Notes: generated by a model from the sequence alone, not told the origin. A stretch of DNA of 64,000 nt from Protopterus annectens (GCF_019279795.1 NC_056738.1:399947468-400011467); one strand, 5' to 3'; positions 27,301 through 40,894 are shown, counted from the stretch's first letter. Numbers and translations: made by a program.

Positions 27301-30149
27301 AACACAGCTCTTTCTTCCCCACACACAAGGGGCCCCTCTCTTTTTCGACACCCTTTCGGCACACACCCCCTCTTTGCCCCACGCTGTCTCTGGGCCCCAT
27401 TTTCTCTGGGGACACAGCGTTTTTCTCAACACACGCTGGTCTCTTTCCCCCACACTGGTTTTCCTTTTGGGACACACCCACACACATACCCCGTCTCTTC
27501 CCCACCTGTCTTCTCCTTCCCTGCCACAGCTGTTTCTCTCTTGCACAACTGTCTTCCGCACACACTGTTTCTTTCACACAAATTCCCCTTTCTGTTTCTG
27601 CCAGGGACACACACCCCCACACACACCCCACACAACACATTCCCGTTTTCTTAAAAACACAAAAAATGCTGTTTCGCGCACACACACCCCTTTTCTCCCC
27701 GCGCCCCTTTTGGCCTTTTTTCTGCACACACATCTCCCACACACAACACACGCTGGGCCCCTTTCCCTTTCACACATGGTTTTCCCGCCATAAAACCCGT
27801 TCTTTCCCCCACACACAACCCGTTTCTGTGCCACACCTGTTCTCTTAAAAAAAACACCCCGCTCGTGCGACGCTGTCTCCCCTTTTGGGACACACGCTGT
27901 TTCTCTGCAACACTCCTGTCCCCCTTTGGCCCCACACTGTCTCTTTTCACACACCCTTCTTTGGTGCACACAACCTGGGTGTCTCTGCCCCACCTGTCTC
28001 TCTCTGTGCAAAACACGCTTTTTCTTGTGCACAACCTTTTCTCTGCAAAAACATGCTGTTTTGTGCACAAGCTGTCTTTTCTGGGTGTCTCCCCACCTTC
28101 CCCACACCCCCCACACACACACACCACCACAAAATTCCCGTTTCACACACCCACACACACTGCTTTGTGCGTCTGCCCTTGTGCCCCCTTTTTCTGTTTC
28201 CCCAAAAGCTTCTCTTTTACACCGCCTGCCACACGCTTGGCCCCCTTCACAAAGCTGTTCTTTTACACACACACACACACACACTGTCTTTTTGTGCCCC
28301 ACACCGTCTCTTTTTCATCACACACACTGTCTCTGGCCACAGTTTTCTCCTTTTGGGACACAGTGTTTTCTTCCCGACACATGCTCTTTCTCCCACACAC
28401 ATGCCCCCTCTGCCCCCACACACTGGTTTTTTGCACACACACCCTCTTTTTTCGGCACACCGTTCCCTTCTCTGCATTACACACACATGCCCCTCTCTCT
28501 GGGCCCCAAAACGCTTCTCTTTTCCTGCACACACCCCCCACACAACCCCCACACCACCACCCCTTGTTCTTTCCCCCCCCCCACCACGCTTCTGGGGACA
28601 CATGCTGTCTTTTCTCGCACAACCCGTTTTCGCACAAATTTTCTGTTTTGGGGACACACACACCCCCTTTTCTGCGCCTTTACACGGTTTTCCCCACACT
28701 CTGTCTCTTTTCCTCTTTCCCCCACACCTTTTCCTTTTTCCCCCAAAAGCTGTTCCTCTCTCTCTGCACACACCCACACACACACACACCCCAACACACA
28801 CATGCTGTCTCTTTTTCCCCCACACGTTTCTTTTCCCCACATACCCCGACAGCTGTCTCTCCCCACACACACACACCCCTCGCTCTCACACACCCCCCCA
28901 CACATTCCCCTCTTACACACCCGCAAATGCTTTTTCTGCCCCACACCCGTTCCCCTCTCACACACACACACCTTTTCCTCTCTCCCACACACACAAAGTT
29001 TCTCTTGCCCACACACACACACACACACACACCAAACACACACACCAAATTTTTTCTCCTTAACACACACCCCCCACACACACACACACACCCCACACAC
29101 ACACACATTTCTTTTCTCTTTGCCAACATCTGTTTTCCCCAAAAAAGTTTTCTTCTCTGCCACACACAACACATTGTCTTTTTCTGCCGCTTCCCCACAC
29201 CAGTTTTTCCCACCCCACACACACCCCTTTTTTCCTCTTGCCCAAACACACACTTTTTTCCCTTTTCACCCACAAGCGCTTTCTCCACGGGATCTTTTCC
29301 CTGCACAAAACACACAAACCCCCACACACACCCACCCCACACACATGCTGTCTCTTTTTTGCACCAAAACACATTTTTTCTTCCACCAAAAGCTGTTTTC
29401 CCCGCACACACACACAAAAACCACTTCTCAACACATCCCCTTTTCTAAAACAACAGGTTTTTCTCTGTGCACACACACGTCTCTTTACAAACCCCTTTTC
29501 TCTTCACACACACACCCCCCAAACAACGCTGTCTCTCTCTCTTCCACACACACCCACACACATCTTAATCTCTGCCTCACCCCCCCCACCACACACCACC
29601 CAAAACCTGGGCTTTCTCTCTTTTTCAACCACTTTCTTTTTTCTTCCCTTTTCCCCTTTTCCAACCCCCCACCACACACACACCGCAGTCTTTTTCCCTT
29701 TCATACACACACCTCCCGTTTTTTATCGGGCGCAAATGTCTCTTTTTCTGCCACCAAAGCACTTGGCGTTTTTTTGCCCCTTTTTCTGTTTTTTTTCTCT
29801 GCACCCAACTGCTTTTTCTTTTAACCCCACCCCTCTCTCTTTGCAGGCCCCTCTCTTTTTTCCCCCCACACCTGTCTTCTGCAGCTACTTTTTTCTGCCG
29901 CCACACCAATTTAAATTTTCCACGGAAACTCTTCTCCCCTTTTTAACCCACCATGCTCTTCATTCAAGACACCTTTCTTCCATTGTATGTTTCCCCCTCC
30001 CGTACCACACACACAAACACACCCCCCCTCTACACACACCCCCTTACTGCACAAAGCCTTTTTTCTCCTCTTTCCCCAACCCCTGTCTTGCACCCACTCT
30101 GTTTCTCCTTTGCGCACACCCACTCTCCTTTCCAAACACAAAACTTTTG
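21389..30149. other. Homopolymer-smeared satellite (probable bad consensus)
   Basis: The CTGTCTCT / CACAC pattern continues, but bases are replaced by copies of their neighbours, giving runs such as CCCC, TTTT and GGGG in place of mixed bases. No transposon or gene is visible. A smeared copy of unique flank follows directly (next entry), which shows the smear is in the sequence record, not only in the satellite. Very long open frames here (up to more than 900 codons) have no meaning. Confidence 0.8.
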
Positions 30150-31310
<1,161 letters not shown>

Positions 31311-33017
31311 CTTCTCACTGTATACAATAAACACAGTAATTACATTTATAGGTTCTTTGTTTATTATATCTAAGTACATTATTGATTCTTATTTGTCTTT
31401 ATAACAAAGTTTGTTCTTCAAGTTACTTGATCGTTTATATCCAAAATTAAGTTCTTTATCTACTAAATTTGCTGGATATATGTATATACTGATTTAAAAA
31501 GTATCATACACCCAGTATGTGGTCATACATTTACATTATATACATGTGGGACATGGAATACTAAAAACCTTATTTATATGGTTAAATGTGATGTATGTGA
31601 ACCATACTATATAGGGAAAACTAATCACCAAGTTGAAAGAATGGTTATGAGATCACCTATATTCAGTTATCGTAGGAGATCATCTATATTCAGTTATCAT
31701 AGGAGGTTACTAGACTAATGGCCCTGGGGCCCTTACAAGCCTAGCCAAAAGTTTATCCCCAAAAAAGAAACCTCAGTCAGCACCTATCACGCTTGTCAGT
31801 GAGGGACAAAAGTGGAATCCCTGGGACAAATTTGTGGTTTCCCATCCACTCATCTAGGTTTTACTTGGTGTCTCTCCAGCAGGGTTTGTTCATGTCGCAT
31901 ATTAAATTTAGGCCTATCGAGCGGGTAATGTGCAAGGAGTTAGACTTACAAATATGGAGCATCTCTAGTAGGGCAGGGTCCGATATTGCCTTGTAGGCGA
32001 GAGACAGATCACTTCTGAGTAATCTGTATGATACCGAGTAAAGTGATAGTGAGTTGAGCCCGTCCGCTTAGGACAGTTGTTGGAGGCCATAGATTTTCTT
32101 TGTGCTGTATTTCTGTGGCCTTTCCTGTTGGTGCAGGTGTTTGGAGAGGTACATACCAAACTGGGAGTTGTACTCAATTATGGGTCTAATGAGGGAGGAG
32201 TACAGAGAGGTAGTAACCTCCTGTTTTCTGGATGCAATCCCTTTACTTATGAGATGACCCAAGTTAAAGACTTTTCTGACCACTGCCGCCACATGATGGT
32301 CGAATGTGAAATTTTTGTCAGTCTGAGTACCCAGGTCTCTCACCACGGGTTGTGTGCTGAGGGAGTTGTCATTTATGATACATTTTTTTGCATTTAACGT
32401 AAGGCCATGACTTTGGCACCAGTTATTTGTAGCTGTGAGACCCTCTTGCAGTATGTTATCATTTGGGGAGTCGGTGACAGCACCCAACTTACAGTCCTCC
32501 ACAAACTTGGTCAGCCACAGACCCTTTGACTTTGCTTGGACCTCTGGAAATTATCTGCCAAACAGTAGAGTCCCAGGACAGAGCCTGGGGGAATACCACT
32601 AGTGACAGGTCTGCTGTCGGAGGTGGTGGCACCTATTTTGACATTGTGGGTCCTATCTGTGAGCCACTTGGCCACTTATCTGACAAGATAGGGATTAACA
32701 CCAAGTTGTTTTAGCTTTTTGATGATGCCCAAGTGGGGGATTGTGTCAAAGGCCTTGGCCAGGTCAAGGTAAGCTGTATGTACTGACTTTTAATAGGAAA
32801 ATAAAAAGTAATGCATTGTGTAAATATATAAGTGAGACAAACACTGCACACCAATTTAAATTTATGGGTTTACAAGTTATTTATGAACAAATTAGTGGAG
32901 AAGGTATAATTTAATGCAACAGAGAAGGAAGAAACTAAGTGGATCACTAGATTCAGTGCACACTTATCTCCAGGCTTAAATGGAACAGTTAGCATTGAAC
33001 CAATATTAAAAGAATAA
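31311..33017 (+). mobile_element. PLE3 fragment, split by CR1-A
   Basis: Plus-strand remnant of a third Penelope-like element. Left piece (about 31,530-31,670): NTKNLIYMVKCDVCEPYYIG followed by KTNHQVERM, a GIY-YIG start. Right piece (about 32,785-33,017): HQFKFMGLQVIYEQISGEG, then WITRFSAHLSPGLN and VSIEPILKE with stop at 33,015-33,017, matching the C-termini of PLE1 and PLE2. CR1-A sits between. No hammerhead core was found next to it. Confidence 0.75.
31677..32784 (-). mobile_element. CR1-like LINE copy A, 5'-truncated
   Basis: Minus-strand 3' part of a CR1-like LINE: a short 3' region (AAGCCTAG block near 31,738), then the end of the reverse transcriptase read leftwards from about 32,784 (AKAFDTIPHLGI, VTSGI, DCKLGA, WCQSHGLTLN, YSSLIRPIIEYN). 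Several frame breaks. It interrupts PLE3. Confidence 0.82.
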
Positions 33018-33106
33018 CAAAATATGGTGAACTGGGGATGTCACTTTAAATTTTAGCATTGAAAATGGGCCACATGATTTTACTTTTATATATATAAATG
33101 ATGAAT

Positions 33107-33350
33107 TTGATCATGGCTGGGGTGCCTTCTGTGCGGAGTCTGCATGTCCTCCCTGTGGTCGCGTGGGTTTCCTCCCACATCCCAAAGACATACTGTAGGT
33201 GGATTGGACACTCTAAATTGGCCCTAGGTATGAGTGCGTGCGTGTGTGGGCTGATAACTTGAGACCGTAAAATTCCACTGCCAGTCATAAGCGGACAGGT
33301 GATCCGCTGTGGCAACACCTAACTGGGAAAAGCGAAAAGAAGTAAAAGAT
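33107..33350 (+). mobile_element. SINE (headless) with 15-bp target duplication
   Basis: Body contains GTGGGTTTCCTCCCACATCC and CACTCTAAATTGGCCC, a module common in fish SINEs, and ends with CCGCTGTGGCAACACCTAAC then GGGAAAAGCGAAAAGAAG, close to the RTE-type 3' tail of many vertebrate SINEs. Flanked by ATATAAATGATGAAT at 33,092-33,106 and 33,351-33,365 (perfect). The tRNA-like head is missing, so it is 5'-truncated. A second member with its head is at 60,183. Confidence 0.8.
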
Positions 33351-33469
33351 ATATAAATGATGAATGTGTTTTAATTGTATTTAAGTTTGAAAAAGCTGTT
33401 TGTGAAAGTGTTATACTTGCATAACAAGGACTTTTTAACTTTGACAGTTTTGGTTCTGTTGAAACGTTT

Positions 33470-33998
33470 TACTTGACTCTTGCACACACACTGTCTCGCT
33501 CTCTAGCACACACTCTTGTGCAGTCTAGCTCTCATTCATTCTCTTTCAAAATCACGTTGCTCCATCACACACACTCTGTCTCTCTCATGCACTCGCTCTC
33601 ACACACTCACTCATTCTCTCACAAGCTCATGCACTCTCTCTGTCTCACACACACACTGCTTGTCCACTCTTGCACTTTCTCATGCACTCTGTTATGATGC
33701 ATTCGCTCAAGCATGCTCTCTCTCTCTTATGCACTCACACACACACTGTCACACACTTGCAGTCCCTCATTCTCATACTCTGACCTTCTTGCACTCTCTT
33801 GCTATCACTTTTTCACACTCTCACTTGCTCTCATGCACCCACTTGTGTCCTGCCGATGTCTCATGCACCTGCTCGCAAACTCCCGCATACTCGATTGCGC
33901 ACTCTGTCTCTTGCACACTCACTCTTTTCCACTGTTACACACATGCACTTGTGCACTCTTTCTTGCATGCAGTCACACTACCGCACTCTCTCTGTCTT

Positions 33999-34061
<63 letters not shown>

Positions 34062-35205
34062 CTCTCTTGCATACTTTCTCACTTGCACTCTGACTCGCTC
34101 TCTCTCTCAAACACTTGCACATTCTCACACACTGTCTTTCTCATGCACTCACAGTACTGCACTCTCACTCATGCACCCAGTCACTCTCATTCAATTTCTT
34201 TTGCACTCTTGCACTCATACAGACCAGACTCTCTGTCATTCAGTCATGCACTCTCTCTTTTGCACACTGTCGCACTCTTGCACTTTCTGTCTTATGTACT
34301 CACTCATGTACTCTCTGTGCCTCACACACTGTCTTGTTTGCTCTCATGCACTGTCTCAACTCTCTTGCTCAGTCTCAAGCAATGTCTCATGCACTCTCTC
34401 ATGAGCTCACACAATCTGTCTGTCTGTCTCTCTCTTATACACTCGCACAGTCTCTCTGTCTTAGGTACTCACTCCCACAGTCTTTTAGGCACTCACACTA
34501 TCTTGCTCTCTTGCACAGTCGCACTCTCTAGCTGTCACTGTTGCACTCACTACTGTCTCTCCCATGCACTCTCTCGCTCTCACACACACTCCCTTGCATG
34601 CTGTCTTGCTCTACCACTCACTCCCTCATGCACTCTGTCTTGCTCTTACGTACTCCTTGCACGCTCTCTCGCTTGCAGTCATGCACATTCTCTTGCTCTC
34701 CTGCACATTCATGCAACTGCCCATGCACTTTCATGCACTCACTCTTACACTATGTCTCATGCACTGTCGCACTATTGCACTCTCTGTCTCGTGCACTGTG
34801 GCTTTCTCAAGCACTCTCTGTCACTTATGTGCTTGCTTTCTCTTTAGCGTACTCTTTTGCTCTCTCTCTCTCACACACACACTGTTTTGCTCTCTCATGC
34901 ACACATTCTCTTTCAGTAGTGCTCTGTTTCACGCAGTCTTGTGTGTCTCACACACTCATTGTCTGTTTCACATACTCTTTCATTTGCTCTTTCATACTCC
35001 CTGTTAACTCTTCCTTTCAGTCTCTCTCTCTCCCTCACACACACACACACACTCTCTCTCTCTCTCTCTCTCCCCCCCTCGCACTCTGTGTGTGTGTGTC
35101 TCTCTCCCCCTCATACTCTGTCTCTCTCTCTCACACTCTTACTGTCACTTTGTTTCTTTAACTCTCTCTGTCACACTCTGTCTCTTATCACTGATCATTC
35201 CCTTT
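33470..35205. repeat. CT/CA-rich short-period satellite, second type
   Basis: Degenerate array built on CACTCTCTTGCACTCTCT-like units of about 10 bp, different from the CTGTCTCTCTGCGCACAC satellite, with a pure (CA)n tract at about 34,002-34,056 and (CT)n near 35,050-35,080. The 443-codon open frame here is a stop-poor-repeat artefact. Confidence 0.9.
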
Positions 35206-35568
35206 TTTGTTAAAATCTTAGAGTATGGAAGGAGATGGAATATGGGGATTCTATAAGAGTGTTAAGCAGCAGTGTATTAATAAGGTCAGCTTTGAATCAC
35301 CATACACCAGCAGTCTTATAAAGTTAATAATATACTTATGGTTCAGTTATAAGACTGCCATTACCATTGAAGTGCAACTCCTAAATAGATTTCTATAGAT
35401 AAACTAGTTTGATGGAATTTTCCTCTGGGTGCAGTGTTCAACTCACCTCTGTCTCTATTCCTCCTTGTCAGCATAGCACAGAAAATCAATCCCTTTTGTG
35501 AGTATCAGCTGTACTTTACACCTTTTTTAGTTCATTTCTTTGTTTTTTTTTTCTTTTAGCCGTATTAT
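35206..35568. other. Anonymous spacer
   Basis: AT-rich single-copy-looking sequence between the CT/CA array and CR1-B. I see no ORF, RNA or repeat. Confidence 0.5.
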
Positions 35569-35640
35569 AGGTTCATAGGTGTGTACTAGGTTAATGGTCC
35601 TGGAACTTTTACAAGCCTAGCCAGTATAACTGCTCTATCA

Positions 35641-38430
35641 TCATGCCACTCGATGTTGGTTCCCAGTGCCTCTATCAAGTAGAGCCAGTGGCATGATCCC
35701 TGGGGTGAACTTTCTATTACCCATCCACTCATCACGATTTCTCCTGATGAGGGACAGTGAGATGCTGTGCTTGACATGTATGGGAAGTCTATTCCAGAGC
35801 ATGGGCAGCCTCTGGGTGAGGAACCTGTCCCTCCAGCATGTTCTGTTAATTGTGGTAATGAGGTTGAGGTCTCTGGAGCATGATTTGGATTTCTTTAGAT
35901 GTAGCATTTCTAACAGAGCTGGGTCAGACATGACTTTGTAAGTCAAGTAGAGATCGCCTCTAACTAGGTGATATAAGACAGAGAATAGCTGGAGTCTTTT
36001 GAGTCTATCCATGTAGGACATGTGTTTTAATGCCTAGGATCCTCTTCATGAGGTACTTCTGTGGCCTGTCCAGCTGTTACAGGTGTCTAGTGAGGTACAT
36101 GTCAAATGGGGCATTGTACTCGATGATTGGTCTAATGAGGGAAGAGTAGAGAGAGATGATGACCTGTTTCTTCCTGGATGCAAAACCCTTGGTAATTAGA
36201 TGTGCCACAGAGAAGGACTTTCTGACCACAGTGGCAGTGTGGTGGTTGAAGGAGAGGTTGCTGTCAATCTGCATCCCCAGATCTCTTTTATAATGCCTTC
36301 AGTGTTCAGTGGGATCCCATCGATGTGGTAATTAGTGGGAACTGAGTTTTTACCAAAGGGGATGATGACACGTTTTGTGGCGTTAAGCTTAAGGCCATAG
36401 TTTTGACACCAGTCATTGGTCTCAATGAGGTATTTCTATAGAATGTTTGCATCACTTGGGGAGTTAATAATGGCTCCCAGCTTGCAGTCGTCTGCGAACT
36501 TGGTCCACCAGAGTCCCTTTGTGTTGACCTGGACTTCTGAGAAGTAGATGCTGAACAGGAGAGGACCTACGACCAATCCCTGTGGGACTCCACTTGTGAC
36601 TGGTCGACAGTCTGACTTGGAGTCTGCTACTTTCACACTGTGTGTTCTCTCTGTGAGCCAGTTTGCAACCCACCTAGTGATGTATGGGTTGATGCCTAGT
36701 TTGGTGAGTTTATCAATAATTCCTGAGTGAGGAATGATATCAAAGGCTTCGGCCAGATTGAGGTAGGCTGTATGCACTGCTTTACCTTCATCTACAGCCC
36801 TGGTGACTGACTCAAAGAAGTCATCCAGGTTGAGCAGGCATAATCTCCTTTTCACAAAGCCAAATTGTGTGGGGTCTAGAGTTTGGAGATTTCCTATATC
36901 TTTGTTAATCAGGTCCATGACGATGCACTCCATAGCTTTACATATCAGACTCGGGCTAATGGGATGATAATTCCCAGAGTCTGTAGTCGCTCCCCCTTTA
37001 TGAAGAGGGATAACTGTAGCAGTGTGACATTTGGTAGGGACAAAGCCTGAGGTGAGGCTGTGACTGAACAGGGGGCACAGATGTGGTGCCAGTTCACCTT
37101 GTAGTTCATGTAGAACACAGCCAGGGATATTATTGGATCCCATGGAAGCTGTATTCTTGGCCTTGGACAATGCAGCTTTAACCTGTGCTGCAGTAATGCT
37201 GGGTGCTTGACATTCTTCTGGTATGTGATTGGTCCTGGGGGGGGGGGGGTGGCACTGAATCTGTCAGCCAGTATGTTGGCAATATCTTTTGGCTCAGTAT
37301 AGGAGGTACCATTGTGCAGTAACTCAGAGCAAATCTAGGTATTGCCATGGAGATTCTTGATATAACTATAGAAGGCTGTGTGATTGTTTTTAGTGTCTGC
37401 TGCAATTCTGACTTCATAGCTGGCTTTGGAGGATTTGATGAGAGAATCTCAACTTTTTGTTGAGGCTAATAAGATAGTTTTTCCAGTCTTGGGACTTCAC
37501 CTTTTTCGCAACAGTTTCTTCCTTTTGTTGTAGAGTTTGATGGCAGGTGACCACCAGATTGGCTTCCTTTTTTTGGAGGAGAACATCTTAGTTGTGTTGG
37601 GTATGGCTAGTTTCATGCATTTATGTACATGTTCGTACAGTGCATTGGTGTGTGATTTGGTAGTCATGCAGCTATTTTCCATTTGCATGGGTGCCGTGAA
37701 GTTAGCCACCTCTGTTTTTTAGGAGCCCAAAGTCAGCTTGGAGAAGTTTTTCAAGGTGGTTACCTTTGCAGGGGGTGTGGGTGAGATGTGGATTTCCATG
37801 GTGATTAGTTTATGGTCGGATCTGACCAGGGAGGGATTGACTACTGGTGTATAGCAATGGTTGCCCGTGTTAGTGATAACCAGTTCAAGGATGTTGCTTC
37901 CTCTAGTGGGTGTCAGAATGAGCTGGTCCAGGGCATTGTAATTGATGAATTCCAGGAAGCATCGGGCCATTGTATTGGTGCTCGAGTAGTTTTCCCAGTT
38001 GATGGAGGGCTAGTTGAAGTCTCCTAGTATGAGAGTGCTGGGTTGGACCTTTATAGTTTCCAGGGTGCTTAGGAACATGGAGTGAGAGTCTAGGGACATG
38101 GTTGGCTATGACCTGGATCGCCATCTTACCCAATGTTAGTTGTACCTGAAGTATCTCAGATGCATTATGCTGGGCTACTAGTCTGGAGGTGTGCATATCC
38201 TTTATGAATATGGAGATACCACTGCCTTTGGAGCTTCGGTCCATGTTTCGGGGCTGAAAGGTGTGGAATGAGTTATAGCCTGGTTGTGCAGGGGTGCTTT
38301 CTGCCACTTTAAACCAGGTCTCCGTTACAAATGTCGATGTTCTCCATTTTGAGGAGTGCTTTGAGTGAGTGCATCTTGAGATTTAGACTACTAGCAATGA
38401 GCAGCATGACCCTCAGATTGCATTTATTTA
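35641..38430 (-). pseudogene. CR1-B ORF2 (endonuclease and reverse transcriptase)
   Basis: Read from 38,430 downwards: GISIFIKDM (about 38,200), SDHKL (catalytic SDH, about 37,815), a linker, GSNNIPGCVLHEL (about 37,130), AEAFDIIPHSGI (motif A, about 36,745), VTSGVPQGLVVGPLLF (motif B, about 36,580), KFADDCKLGAI (catalytic FADD, about 36,490), YSSLIRPIIEYNAPF (about 36,130) and the thumb to 35,641. Frameshifts near 36,436, 36,280, 37,175 and in the endonuclease break it into pieces. The family nicks and copies by target-primed reverse transcription. Confidence 0.85.
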
Positions 38431-38439
38431 TAGCTGTTA

Positions 38440-38640
38440 TGGTGGTAATTTGGTCTTTGGAACACTGCTTAAAAAAGGCACTATAGGGGTGGCAAGAGCC
38501 TTAGCCAGTACCCGGAAACCCAGGGCTGACAGATGCAGGCCATCTCTGGCAAAGCATCGAGGTCTGTCAATCATGTCTTCCGAAGCAGACAGATACTGGA
38601 TCCTAAGTCCAGACTTCTTGAGTGATGCTTCAGTTACCTA
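38440..38640 (-). pseudogene. CR1-B ORF1 end, SGNH-esterase-like
   Basis: Minus-strand reading gives IDRPRCFARDGLHLSALGF followed by RVLAKALATPIVPF. D-G-L-H-L-S-x2-G is the block carrying the catalytic Asp and His in SGNH/GDSL hydrolases, as found in ORF1 of CR1- and L2-group LINEs. Only this last block is present because the copy is truncated; the Ser block would lie upstream. Confidence 0.7.
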
Positions 38641-38650
38641 AGCATGTCTG

Positions 38651-40059
38651 TTAGCTATTTAGCTAGGAATAATAATAAGTGCTTGTTACTGGCTCAGCAT
38701 TCATACCTCAATTAAGCCTCAGCAGGTAGATTTGGTTACATGAACAAGTGATAAATGGACATAGCCTCACAGCAGAACACAGTTTACCAGGAACTATGTA
38801 TAAAATAGTACTAAAGTAAGAGCAACCCCTACAGCAGCCATGCAAATGCAGTAATGCACTCACATGACATGTCGCACACCCCCACACACATAAATAAATA
38901 AACATTTTCTGAATCAGTTTTTGCTTTTCTGACAGCCCTGGGTAGTTTTCTCTCTCTACTGCTAGTGCAACACAGTAAAGGTAAGCTCTTTAAAGACCTG
39001 GTACCTTGTTTTTCTGCTGCCATTCTCTACTAATTTTTTCCACCAACTTCATTCTTCTTTGATGTTACAGACTTTGTGATATGATTCAAGGGATAAGCTC
39101 ACCAAAGAGAAATAGTTTGCTTCAAGTGGATTGTGGTTCATCTCTTTTACTTCTCTCTAAACTTTACAGTGCATTTCACTAACATGATTTATTTCACTCC
39201 TTAATACTTTCCTATCTTTTCCTACCAGCTTAGTTCTTTTTCTTGTATGTCTAATTCACATGTATTTAAAAGCTAGCTTAAGAGTCCACAGAAATGCAAT
39301 CCACTCAGTCTTGACTCCCCACCCCTTCTGTTATCCATTGTCGCTGGTTCACTGATCTATCTTCTTCATTATAGTGGCCTCTTAAAGTCACACACCTACA
39401 GTTACAAAAGGCTGCATATATTTCATCACCAACATTTTACTTATCAACCGTCAAACTGACTGAAGTATTCCCTGACCTTTTCCCGAATACCCAGTCATTA
39501 CCGCATCAGTCTAACTTCCAAAAAAGTCTCAGAATTCTTTACCATAGATTAACTCATCCTGCAAAGCTTGCTTAAACAAAATCAATTCATTAGAAACTTG
39601 AATACAGTATAAAGCTGACATACACACAGTGGTGTAAACATAGCTAAAAGGTGATATTATCTTATCCCCTTCCCTAAATACTACTTTTCTTCCCATAAGG
39701 AAGGGTCTAGGGAACTACTAAAGGGGCGGTGAATACCGCACAACATGGCTGGGCTAATATATGCCTTCGGGCAGATAGCCCAGTACCAACCTATGAACCT
39801 GTAAGAGTAGTCCATTTTCCATCAGAAAAGGAGGAGGAAGAGCCATGCTTCTTATTGAGAAATAAGATGTTATCTTACCTCCTTCCCTAAATACTACCTG
39901 TGATAGTTATAGGAGTAATCCTCCTGCCTTCAGAAAAGGGAAGAGGAGGAGCTTCTTATTAAGAAATAACAATGCCCATCCTATTGGTTCTTTCACTACC
40001 ACTAATTGTACCAATTATAGTGGAGTTATAAGGAAGACTGCACTAGCTGGTAATACGCA
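38651..40059. other. Degenerate spacer with a local tandem duplication
   Basis: No gene recognised; parts may be upstream sequence of the L2-like LINE. A block containing CCTTCCCTAAATACTAC occurs at about 39,670 and again at about 39,880, and CTTCTTATTRAGAAATAA at about 39,848 and 39,950, so a segment of about 110-210 bp has been duplicated. Confidence 0.55.
39745..39812 (+). mobile_element. CR1 3'-tail fragment (or SINE tail)
   Basis: GGGCAGATAGCCCAGTACCA then ACCTATGAACCTG is the plus-strand form of the 3' end shared by the CR1-like copies, with the ATGAACCT octamer tail. Only the tail region is recognisable, so it could be a very short CR1 or a SINE using that tail. Confidence 0.6.
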
Positions 40060-40647
40060 TCTGTACTTATCCTCTGCCTGTATGTCTACTCCAAGCACCT
40101 TTCCAGGTTTCCACCCGCTGCTAGACTCCCTATCCCATAAAAAAAATCTTTGTACTACTCGGGGACTTAAACTTGGACTGGCTTGGACCCATGTAGACCA
40201 AACACGACCAGTTAGTTAATCTTTTCAGTTTATTGTTATGCCAGCCCATCCTAATTCCCAACTCCCCATTCCATGACTCACTTTTAGCTTTTCAACTCAG
40301 AAAACTTCCATAGGTGCATTTGTTCTGTCATTGTCTGTACTTTACCTTATCACTCCCTACTCATCTCACACTGGTCCTTCAAAAAGCTTAAAATTCTGTA
40401 CCTACATCTCTATCTTTAGACATTTTTTCTATTTCTTACTAAGATCCCCAAGATGTCTTTACTTCCTTCTTGTAAAGAAAATGTATTTGTTAATGCATTA
40501 CTGTCCACCAACTGGACCTCACTGCTAAACAGTACTTGTCTACAGCTGTTGTCCCTCCATCCAGAACTTGATTAAATGACTTCCACTGTACTCGCCTTAC
40601 TGCAGAACTCAAAAAAGTGTGTGTGTCTATATATGTGTGTATGTATG

Positions 40648-40687
<40 letters not shown>

Positions 40688-40872
40688 GTACATATATATA
40701 AATATACACACTACATTTGAAATTCACACAAAGTTCCTTATATCTGACTGTGGTCAAAACCTTCAGAAAATAAACAAGACTGTCAAGTAAAACTAATAAA
40801 TCCACTTACTTATGAAGCAAACTAAATTCTGTAATAGGCAACCACAAACTGTACTGGCCTGAACTGAAGAAC
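40060..40872 (+). pseudogene. L2-like LINE, endonuclease end (left of Harbinger)
   Basis: Plus-strand fragments such as LLGDLNLDWLG (about 40,152-40,185, the GDFNLDW motif of APE endonucleases) and DQLVNLF (about 40,208), with many stops. The matching reverse transcriptase lies at 60,912-62,000, on the far side of the Harbinger element, so this LINE is the Harbinger target. A (TA)n tract sits at about 40,646-40,684. Confidence 0.65.
40646..40684. repeat. (TA)n microsatellite
   Basis: A pure TA run preceded by GTATGTATG repeats. Confidence 0.95.
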
Positions 40873-40875
40873 ATT

Positions 40876-40892
40876 GGGCCAGATTCAGGAAG
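40876..40892 (+). repeat. Harbinger left terminal inverted repeat
   Basis: 17 bp identical (as reverse complement) to 60,695-60,711. Beyond it the two ends still share GTGTAAG/CTTACAC motifs but in a different arrangement. Confidence 0.85.
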
Positions 40893-40894
40893 GC

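Larger units (their letters stand above)
35569..38650 (-). mobile_element. CR1-like LINE copy B, longest copy
   Basis: About 3.1 kb, minus strand. The 3' end (35,569) carries a GTTCATAGG tail, the family's octamer repeat in weak form. Inward come the RT thumb, RT core, APE endonuclease and, at the 5' end, the last 60 or so codons of ORF1. It ends abruptly near 38,650, so it is 5'-truncated. RT motifs and the short octamer-like 3' tail support the CR1 group; I cannot place it more finely. Confidence 0.85.

Noticed and set aside
22824-29824. Open frames of 390-940 codons rich in Pro, Phe, Leu and Thr
   Set aside because: They lie in the homopolymer-smeared stretch; the composition reflects C and T runs.
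33018-33091. A hammerhead motif 3' of PLE3
   Set aside because: GATGTCAC and TTGAAAAT are present but no CTGANGA core or consistent stems could be built.
33516-34847. 443-codon frame in the CT/CA array
   Set aside because: Stop-poor short-period repeat, open in several frames.
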